DNA of 6,381 nucleotides from Fimbriiglobus sp. (lineage in GTDB: Bacteria; Planctomycetota; Planctomycetia; Gemmatales; Gemmataceae). Both the position numbers and the translations under genes were made by a program. The stretch covers positions 1 through 6,381 of the forward strand of contig JANXTD010000415.1 of NCBI GenBank assembly GCA_025352585.1. Reading direction: 5' to 3'. The first letter of the stretch is position 1, and every line of letters begins with the position of its first letter. Below, one piece after another: positions 1-4,797 of this stretch. The notes below the pieces were generated by a model that was not told the origin of the DNA, ran no database searches, and worked only from the letters and a program-made list of their open reading frames with translations.

Positions 1-34
1 GGTCGGTGACGGTACGGCCGTTGACCCCAAACAT
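1..34 (-). CDS. Possible 5' end of a minus-strand gene cut by the window edge
   Basis: On the minus strand an ATG at 34-32 opens a frame reading MFGVNGRTVTD to the window edge, with no stop in the eleven codons available. Most of these codons end in G or C, as in the neighbouring genes. It would lie about 70 bases downstream of the heme-motif membrane protein gene and on the same strand. The only purine-rich stretch just upstream (GAGGG) is about 2 nt from the ATG, which is too close for a good ribosome binding site. Eleven codons are too few to identify a family, so this is a weak candidate only. Confidence 0.2.
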   Translation of the reverse strand, partial: MFGVNGRTVTD

Positions 35-84
35 TGCCCTCGCCCGCTTCGACCCTCGCTCGCGCGTCGGGCTAACAAGAGAAG

Positions 85-102
85 CCGGCGGCGGAGCCGC
101 GG
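85..102 (-). terminator. Weak candidate terminator hairpin after the heme-motif membrane protein gene
   Basis: Immediately downstream of the TGA at 106-104, the minus strand can form a short GC hairpin: GCGGC / TCC / GCCGC at 100-88, plus two further G-C pairs across a bulge. It is followed by CGGCTTCTCTTGTT, which is T-rich but not a clean U-run. The position suits termination of the upstream gene. However, GC-rich short hairpins are common by chance in this DNA, so the call is tentative. Confidence 0.25.
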
Positions 103-103
103 A

Positions 104-1282
104 TCAGTCCTTCGCCTGCGGGATCTTCGGCCCGTCGGCCGCCACCGGGGCCGCCGGGGCCGCCGGCACTTCGGCCTTCGCCGCGACGGCCTTCGCCGCC
201 GGCTCGGCCGGCTTCTTGAGCCGCTCCGCCCTCAGCGTCGGCTCGATCACCGTCACCACCAGCGTGCCGAAGGCGGTCGTCGCCGCCAGTGCGAGCAGCA
301 GCAGCACCGCCTTGCCCTTGGTGCCGTACATGTTGAACAGGCTCAGCACGATTTGCAGCGCCAACCCCAGGCCGACGACGCCGCCGGTGAGCAGGATCGC
401 CTGGGCGAAGGCGGGGCCGTAATACTCGAGGCGGGCCAGCCACCAGCACGAGATGTCGGCCAGTTGCGCGACCAGCACGACCGGGCCGAGGAGGCCGCGG
501 AAGAGGCCGTGGTAGCTCGTGAACGCGAAGGTCAGCCCGGTCAGCGCGAAGAGCATCGAGAAGCTCAGTAGGTGCGCGTGGGTCGATTGCGTCAGGCCTT
601 CGAGGGTCGATTGCTTGGTACTGCGGACCCACGGCCCGCCGACCGCATCGACCAGGTCGAGTTGCGGCCGAATGGTTAGCGGCTCGAGCTTGGCGTAGGT
701 GTGCATCTCGGGCTTGTTACTGCCGCCCTCGCCGTGGCACTTCAGGCAGCGCGCGTCGAACAGGGTCTGCACCTCGACCGTCTTGCCGTCGTCTTTCAGG
801 TACTCGGCCGTGATCGGCTTCCCTTGCAACTCGGCCGGCAGGGTCAGCGCGTTGTCCTCGAACGCCTTCTTGCGACTCGCCGCGGGCAAACTGAGCCACG
901 CGGTCAGCGCCTTGCGCTCGCCGTCGCGCCTGGCATCGACCTCCTCCTTGTCCCCCGCCTTGATCTCCTTGTCGTAGCCGGTGGACTTGGCGTAGAAGGC
1001 GATGGCCATGTTGGCCTTCGAGAAGCCGCCCTCGGGGTCGCCGTTGATCAGCCCCTCCATCTTCGAGACCGCCGGCGGCGCGGCGGGGTCGTGGCGCTTC
1101 AGCCCGGAGAAATGCTCGACCACGTCGTCCGGCGTCGGCAGGGGGTTGCCGTCGCGCGAGCCGTGCTGCATGTGCAGTTGCACGAGCGCGCTGAAGTAGC
1201 CGACGCCGACGGAGATCAGGAAGGCCGAGACGACGAGCTTCGCCGGCAGGGGCAACTGTCGCAGGGTGAATCGCGCCGCCAT
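104..1282 (-). CDS. Multi-pass membrane protein with one c-type heme motif (CXXCH)
   Basis: 392 residues. The start is the ATG at 1282 because GAGGAG lies 5 nt before it; the frame stays open further upstream to 1393, but that stretch is translated repeat DNA. One membrane helix lies near residues 14-34. A hydrophilic domain of about 190 residues follows, ending in CLKCH (179-183; 748-734), the covalent attachment site of c-type cytochromes. Four more helices lie at about 236-257, 261-281, 290-316 and 324-346, then an Ala/Pro/Lys-rich tail. His235, His237 and His258, around helix 2, could bind a cofactor. With a short cytoplasmic N-terminus, the heme domain would sit outside the cytoplasm. 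I do not recognise the family by name; similar soluble-heme plus helix-bundle proteins are usually annotated as hypothetical or cytochrome c domain proteins. An electron-transfer or redox-sensing role is inference. The gene lies downstream of the DHH phosphoesterase on the same strand, with no obvious functional link. Confidence 0.85.
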   Translation of the reverse strand: MAARFTLRQLPLPAKLVVSAFLISVGVGYFSALVQLHMQHGSRDGNPLPTPDDVVEHFSGLKRHDPAAPPAVSKMEGLINGDPEGGFSKANMAIAFYAKSTGYDKEIKAGDKEEVDARRDGERKALTAWLSLPAASRKKAFEDNALTLPAELQGKPITAEYLKDDGKTVEVQTLFDARCLKCHGEGGSNKPEMHTYAKLEPLTIRPQLDLVDAVGGPWVRSTKQSTLEGLTQSTHAHLLSFSMLFALTGLTFAFTSYHGLFRGLLGPVVLVAQLADISCWWLARLEYYGPAFAQAILLTGGVVGLGLALQIVLSLFNMYGTKGKAVLLLLALAATTAFGTLVVTVIEPTLRAERLKKPAEPAAKAVAAKAEVPAAPAAPVAADGPKIPQAKD

Positions 1283-1404
1283 GTCTACTCCTCGAATCGG
1301 GTGTGGGGTGTGGGGTTTGGGGTTTGGTGTGTGGGGGTGTCCGGACGGCGGGAGGGCCAACTTCTGCGACACCCCATACCCGACACCCGACACCCGGTTT
1401 CGCG
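1283..1404 (-). repeat. Inverted pair of GGGTGTN heptamer tandem repeats (hairpin / G-quadruplex potential)
   Basis: The whole spacer between the two minus-strand genes is dominated by this structure. On the plus strand, 1298-1325 is built from GGGTGTG/GGGTTTG units of 7 bases. The reverse complement of 1369-1396 is built from GGGTGTC units. By hand alignment the two arms match at 24 of 28 positions and are separated by 43 bases. The plus strand has four G-runs at 1299-1301, 1305-1308, 1312-1315 and 1319-1322 with 3-nt loops, a textbook G-quadruplex pattern. The minus strand, which is the mRNA sense here, has a second set at 1396-1372 with loops of 3-4 nt. In the transcript the hairpin would end 15 nt before the ATG at 1282, just upstream of the GAGGAG site. 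Short heptamer tandem repeats are a known class of intergenic element in some bacteria such as filamentous cyanobacteria; membership of any family here is inference. Confidence 0.8.
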
Positions 1405-2385
1405 CTACAACACCGCCTCGACCGCCGCTAAGACTGCCGCGCGGGTGGTGGGGAGGTCGCGCGCGTCGCGGGCACCGGCGGCGAGGCGGTGGCCGCCGCC
1501 GCCGAACGACTCAGCGATCTTCGAGACGTCGACGCGGCTCTTGGCCCGGAAGCTGACCTTGGTGCCGCCGGCCGGCTGCTCGATGAACACCAAAGCGACT
1601 TCGACGCCGTCGATCATGCGCGGGTAGCTAATCAAGTCCTCGGTGTCGCCGGGGACGGCCCCGCAGGCGGCGTAGTCGGCGGCGTGGACTTCCGTGTACG
1701 CGACCCGGCCGCCGCACGCGACGGTTAACCGCGACAGGGCGACGCCCGTCAACTTCAGCCGGCCGACGGAGGCGAATTCGAAAAGCTGCTCGTACAGCAG
1801 CGACGGGTTGGCCCCCGCCCGCACGAGGTGCTCGGCCATCTCGAAGGACGGCGCGGTCGCGTTGGGGTGGCGGAACCAGCCGGTGTCGTGGCCCAGCGCG
1901 AGGAACAGGTGGTTGGCCGCGGCGGGCGAGAACGGCACGCCGAGGGCCTGCACGAGTTCGTAGACCAGCCGGCCGGTCGATTCGGCGGTTGCGTCCACGA
2001 AGGCGAGGCCGCCGAGGTCGTCTTGCGTGCGGTGGTGGTCGATGACGACTTTCGGCACGTCGAGGGTCTTCAAGAACGGGCCGAAGTCGCCGAGTTGGTT
2101 CCAGGTGCCGGTGTCGAGGATCAGCACGCACTCGTCGCCGCGGAAGTGCTCGGCGGTCTCGGGCGTGAACTCCTCGATGGCCGTGCGGTCGGGGTCAAGG
2201 AAGCGGTAGCGGTCGGGCAGCGGGCTGGCGATGACGACGCGGACCGCCTTGCCGAGGGTACGCAGGGCATCCGCCAGGGCCAGTTGCGCGCCCATGCCGT
2301 CGCCGTCCGGGCGGACGTGCGTCATGAGGAGGAACGTCGCGCGGCGCGTGAGCAGTTTGACGAGCGGGGACCAGTCGAGTGGCAT
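1405..2385 (-). CDS. DHH-family phosphoesterase, NrnA-like (oligoribonuclease / pAp phosphatase type)
   Basis: 326 residues, about the usual length of NrnA-type proteins. The catalytic DHH domain shows the expected metal-binding motifs: H23-x3-D27-G-D29 in THVRPDGDGMG, D91 in LILDTG, the D116-H117-H118 signature, and D167 in GHDTGWF. The C-terminal DHHA1 substrate-binding domain ends in FGGGGHRLAAGA (294-305), the classic glycine-rich loop. Such proteins are cytoplasmic, Mn-dependent enzymes that degrade very short RNAs, and many also dephosphorylate 3'-phosphoadenosine 5'-phosphate. Which activity dominates cannot be read from the sequence. The start is the ATG at 2385, with AAGGA 6 nt upstream. 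An in-frame ATG at 2424 is rejected because it lies upstream of the -10 box. All catalytic residues are present, so the enzyme should be active. A cyclic-dinucleotide phosphodiesterase of the same superfamily is the main alternative, but there are no PAS or GGDEF-like domains. Confidence 0.93.
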   Translation of the reverse strand: MPLDWSPLVKLLTRRATFLLMTHVRPDGDGMGAQLALADALRTLGKAVRVVIASPLPDRYRFLDPDRTAIEEFTPETAEHFRGDECVLILDTGTWNQLGDFGPFLKTLDVPKVVIDHHRTQDDLGGLAFVDATAESTGRLVYELVQALGVPFSPAAANHLFLALGHDTGWFRHPNATAPSFEMAEHLVRAGANPSLLYEQLFEFASVGRLKLTGVALSRLTVACGGRVAYTEVHAADYAACGAVPGDTEDLISYPRMIDGVEVALVFIEQPAGGTKVSFRAKSRVDVSKIAESFGGGGHRLAAGARDARDLPTTRAAVLAAVEAVL

Positions 2386-2516
2386 GAAGAGTCCTTGTAC
2401 GGCGGGACTGGCATTATACCGCAAACCCCGGCGTTGTCTGGCCGGTTTCGCCGCCGGCGGTTAAGATTCGGTGCCTGCCCAGGCCGGCCCCCCTCAACGG
2501 AAGTGAACCCCCGCGC
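2386..2516. promoter_or_regulatory. Divergent intergenic region between the DHH gene and the efflux adaptor gene
   Basis: This 131 bp gap must carry the promoters of both halves of the window. Leftward, a strong -10 box is visible (listed separately). Rightward, nothing convincing is seen. The best -10-like hexamer is TAAGAT (2462-2467), a 4/6 match with no -35 at proper spacing. The adaptor's ribosome binding site is also poor: GGAAG at 2499-2503 lies 13 nt from its ATG. No clear operator palindrome stands out. Confidence 0.55.
2413..2440 (-). promoter_or_regulatory. Sigma70-type promoter for the DHH phosphoesterase gene
   Basis: On the minus strand TATAAT (2418-2413) is a perfect -10 hexamer. 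CAGACA (2440-2435) lies 16 nt upstream and matches the -35 consensus TTGACA at 4 of 6 positions. Transcription would begin near 2406, giving a leader of about 20 nt containing the AAGGA ribosome site before the ATG at 2385. A perfect AT-only hexamer is conspicuous in DNA this GC-rich. It also decides the start codon, since the upstream ATG at 2424 would not be transcribed. Confidence 0.6.
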
Positions 2517-3788
2517 ATGGTCAAGCCGACCCCGCCGACGTGTGCCGCCCTCCTGCTGACGCTGCTGGCGCTGCCGGGCTGCACCCCGAAGCCGACGGCC
2601 GCGACGGTCGTCGCCGCGCCGCCGCCGGTGACGGTGACCACCGCCGTCGTCCAGACGCGCAGCGTGCAGCGCTTCGTCGCGGCCGTCGGCAGCCTCACCG
2701 GCTTCGACGAGGTGACCCTGTCGCCCAAGGTCGATGGCCGGGTGTTGAAGGTCCACCGCGACGTGGGCGACCGCGTCTTCCCCGGCGACGTGGTGCTCGA
2801 ACTCGACCCCGTCGATTTGCAGCTCGAAGTCGAGAGCGCCCGCCGGGCACTCGAGAGCGAGTTGGCGAAGCTCGGCCTGACGGCGCTCCCGAAGCCCGAC
2901 GCGACCGGGTCGGGGTTCAAGCCCGAGGAGGTGCCGGCGGTGGCGCGGGCGGTCCTGGTGCTGGAGAACGCGCGGGTCGAGCAGCGCCGCGTCGCCGGGC
3001 TGGCGGCGACCAACGCGATCTCGAAGCGCGAGAGCGACGCGGCGGAACTCGACGCCAAGACGGCCGAGGTCGGCAAGCGCGACGCCGTGACGCAGGCCCT
3101 CTCGACGCTCGCCACGGCCCGGCTGAAGCAGGCGCAACTCGAGACGGCCGAGCAACGCCTGAAGGACGCGGTGCTGTGCGCCCCGGTGCCGGACGTGTTC
3201 GGCGCGTGGGCCGCCGCGGTCGGCCCCGCCTTCACGCCGCTGTCGTACGCGGTCAGTTCTCGCATGGTCAGCGAGGGCGAGATGTTGCGCAGCAACCCCG
3301 TGTCGAACGTCTTCCGGCTCATCATCGACCAGGGCTTGAAGTTGCGCGCCAACGTCCCGGAGCAGTACGCCGGCGAGGTCCGCGTCGGCCAGCCGGTGCG
3401 GCTGCTGGTGGACTCGTACCCCGACCAGGCGTTCACGGGGCTGGTGACGCGGATCAACCCCGCCATCGACTACCAGACGCGGACCTTTCTCACGGAGGTG
3501 TCGGTGCCGAACCTCGACCGGCGGCTGAAGGCCGGCGGCTTCGCGCGGGCGCAGATCGACACGCGCACCGAGAGTGCCCGGACGATCCCGCCGGCGGCGC
3601 TGCTGACCTTCGCCGGCGTGACCAAGGTCTTCACGGTGGTCAACGGCAAGGCGAAGGCGGTCGAGGTGAAGCTGGGCAACCGCGACCGCGAGTGGCTCGA
3701 AGTCACGAGCGACCTCCCGGCTGGCACGGTCGTGGCCACCAGCGGCTTCTCGCAACTGATCGAAGACAGCCCGGTCACGGTGCGGTAG
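2517..3788 (+). CDS. Efflux RND/HlyD-family periplasmic adaptor, lipoprotein
   Basis: 423 residues, within the usual adaptor size. The N-terminus is a lipoprotein signal: MVKPTPP, a hydrophobic run, then LPGC with Cys22 as the lipidated residue, anchoring the protein in a membrane facing the periplasm. A Pro/Ala/Val linker follows. The first half of the lipoyl (barrel-sandwich) domain is at about 66-100 (PKVDGRVLKVHRDVGDRV). An alpha-helical hairpin spans about 101-218, the second lipoyl half about 219-270 (VSEGEML, VFRLIID), a beta-barrel about 275-350 (GQPVRLLVDSYPD), and a membrane-proximal domain extends to the end. These proteins link an inner-membrane pump to an outer-membrane channel. 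The second lipoyl half contains about 20 extra residues (about 224-245), between the usual AP and the VSEG motif. No pump or outer-membrane factor gene is adjacent, so the transported substrate cannot be inferred. The start is supported by the signal peptide rather than by its weak ribosome site. Confidence 0.9.
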   Translation: MVKPTPPTCAALLLTLLALPGCTPKPTAATVVAAPPPVTVTTAVVQTRSVQRFVAAVGSLTGFDEVTLSPKVDGRVLKVHRDVGDRVFPGDVVLELDPVDLQLEVESARRALESELAKLGLTALPKPDATGSGFKPEEVPAVARAVLVLENARVEQRRVAGLAATNAISKRESDAAELDAKTAEVGKRDAVTQALSTLATARLKQAQLETAEQRLKDAVLCAPVPDVFGAWAAAVGPAFTPLSYAVSSRMVSEGEMLRSNPVSNVFRLIIDQGLKLRANVPEQYAGEVRVGQPVRLLVDSYPDQAFTGLVTRINPAIDYQTRTFLTEVSVPNLDRRLKAGGFARAQIDTRTESARTIPPAALLTFAGVTKVFTVVNGKAKAVEVKLGNRDREWLEVTSDLPAGTVVATSGFSQLIEDSPVTVR

Positions 3789-3835
3789 CCGCCTGTGTCA
3801 GTAGGCCGGTTCTGGACGCGCAACGTCGAGAAGAC

Positions 3836-3922
3836 ATTTTTGCCGCGGAGACGCAGAGTCGCGGAGAAGACCGAAACCAGAATTGGGTTTTCACCGCGAC
3901 TCTGCGTCTCCGCGGCAAAAAT
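3836..3922. repeat. Perfect 29-bp inverted repeat forming a long hairpin; possible terminator
   Basis: Bases 3836-3864 are the exact reverse complement of 3894-3922. After one A/A mismatch the pairing continues for seven more pairs (3866-3872 with 3886-3892, including one G-T), then one more mismatch and two A-T pairs. This leaves a loop of about 7 nt at 3876-3882. The arms begin ATTTTTGCCGCGGAGACGC and contain CGCGGAGA twice (3844-3851 and 3860-3867). The stem ends in A/T runs on both outer sides, so it could terminate transcription in either direction; it lies 47 bp after the adaptor stop codon. Imperfect copies of similar CGCGGAGACGCAGAG palindromes recur between genes in planctomycete and some cyanobacterial genomes, in my recollection. 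A dispersed repeat or non-autonomous mobile element is therefore as likely as a dedicated terminator. Confidence 0.9.
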
Positions 3923-3947
3923 TCCGACCGGACCCCGGAGGCACGCC

Positions 3948-4736
3948 ATGCCGAAGCGTCCCGCGTTCACGCTGATCGAACTGCTCGTCGTCGTCGCCAT
4001 CATCGCGGTCCTGATCGGCCTGTTGTTGCCGGCGTTGCAGAAGGTGCGGGCGTCGGCGGCGCGGACGCAGTGCCTGAACAACCTGCACCAGATCGGCGTC
4101 GGCTGCCACAACTCCCACGACGCCCTCGGGGCGCTGCCGAAGTACCGCCGCTGCCCGGACTGGTTGACGCCCGACCCGCTCACGGGGCAGAAGCCGGACG
4201 TTGACTGCAACTCGCTGACCAGCCCGACGACCTACACCGGCCCCGGCGAAGTCTGGTGGGCACCCTACGACAACCGGCCCGGCTCGACCGTCTGCAAGCC
4301 GATCGACGACGCGTTCCCGCGCGGCACCCTGTGGCCCTACGTCGAGCAGAACGTCAAGGTCTTCCAGTGCCCACGCGGCGTCGATCTCGACGCGGCGAGC
4401 GCGACGTTCGGGCAGCCGTTCCAGTGCAGTTACGCGATGAACTACGCCACCGGAGGGCCGGGCGGCAAGCGGCTCGAGCACCTCGCCAACGGCAACGGCG
4501 CGTCGACCGTCGCGCTGGTGTGGGACCACGGCCGCACGCCGGGCTGCGCGAACTCGAAGGTCGCCGCGCCGCGCGGGCCGTGGCAGCAGCCCGGCGGCGG
4601 CTACGCCCTCGACGCCGACGTGACGCACTACCCGGTGCGCCGGCACGACGGCGTCTTCCACATCCTCTATTGCGACGGCCACGCCGCGGCGACCCGGCAG
4701 GGCGACTTGACCGACGCGACGTTCACCGGGCCGTAG
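3948..4736 (+). CDS. DUF1559 family pseudopilin-like protein (prepilin N-terminus, H-X9-DG C-terminus)
   Basis: 262 residues, shorter than the usual 300-350 for the family. The start is the ATG at 3948, with GGAGG (3937-3941) 6 nt upstream; an in-frame GTG at 3795 would translate through the inverted repeat and is rejected. Residues 1-30 are a type IV pilin-like signal: a short basic leader (MPKRPA), then [20 protein letters not shown] with Glu at +5 of the mature protein. This would be cut by a prepilin peptidase and leave one hydrophobic helix. The family motif follows at 41-64 ([21 protein letters not shown]). The C-terminus carries H233 and D243-G244, an exact H-X9-DG match. Ten cysteines are present, many in the variable middle region. 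Family members are abundant in Planctomycetes and are thought to be secreted or surface-exposed, but no individual function is established. The residue before the cleavage site is Ala rather than the common Gly. No secretion or pilus genes are adjacent. Confidence 0.95.
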   Translation: MPKRPAFTLIELLVVVAIIAVLIGLLLPALQKVRASAARTQCLNNLHQIGVGCHNSHDALGALPKYRRCPDWLTPDPLTGQKPDVDCNSLTSPTTYTGPGEVWWAPYDNRPGSTVCKPIDDAFPRGTLWPYVEQNVKVFQCPRGVDLDAASATFGQPFQCSYAMNYATGGPGGKRLEHLANGNGASTVALVWDHGRTPGCANSKVAAPRGPWQQPGGGYALDADVTHYPVRRHDGVFHILYCDGHAAATRQGDLTDATFTGP

Positions 4737-4797
4737 CATTGGCCGAAACTTCAAGCTACAATGGCCCTGCCAATTCACCCGGTCCAGGGGTTCCGCG
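4737..4797 (+). promoter_or_regulatory. Short intergenic gap with TACAAT -10-like box and ribosome binding site
   Basis: TACAAT at 4757-4762 matches the -10 consensus at 5 of 6 positions, but no -35 hexamer sits at the expected distance; TTGGCC (4739-4744) is only 12 nt upstream. AGGGG at 4786-4790 is a good ribosome binding site, 7 nt before the ATG at 4798. The coiled-coil gene may have its own promoter here or be read through from the pseudopilin gene. No terminator hairpin is visible in the 61 bp. Confidence 0.35.

Noticed and set aside
130..215. GC-rich near-repeats (CCGGGGCCG units) near the end of the heme-protein gene
   Set aside because: They encode the Ala/Pro/Lys-rich tail of that protein, an ordinary low-complexity C-terminus.
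1298..1396. Heptamer arrays considered as a CRISPR array
   Set aside because: The units are 7 bases, directly adjacent, with no unique spacers and opposite orientation in the two arms.
701..1627. Plus-strand open frame across the heme protein, the repeat and the end of the DHH gene
   Set aside because: It crosses two well-supported minus-strand genes and their spacer, has Arg/Leu/Val-rich shadow composition and has no ribosome binding site or domain.
2322..3755. Long minus-strand open frame (477 codons) opposite the efflux adaptor
   Set aside because: It is Arg/His/Gly-rich with no recognisable domain and lies antisense to a clear lipoprotein adaptor. In GC-rich DNA the antisense frame of a real gene is often free of stops.
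3795..3947. N-terminal extension of the pseudopilin gene from a GTG at 3795
   Set aside because: It would translate the inverted repeat and bury the prepilin leader 51 residues inside the protein; GGAGG points to the ATG at 3948.
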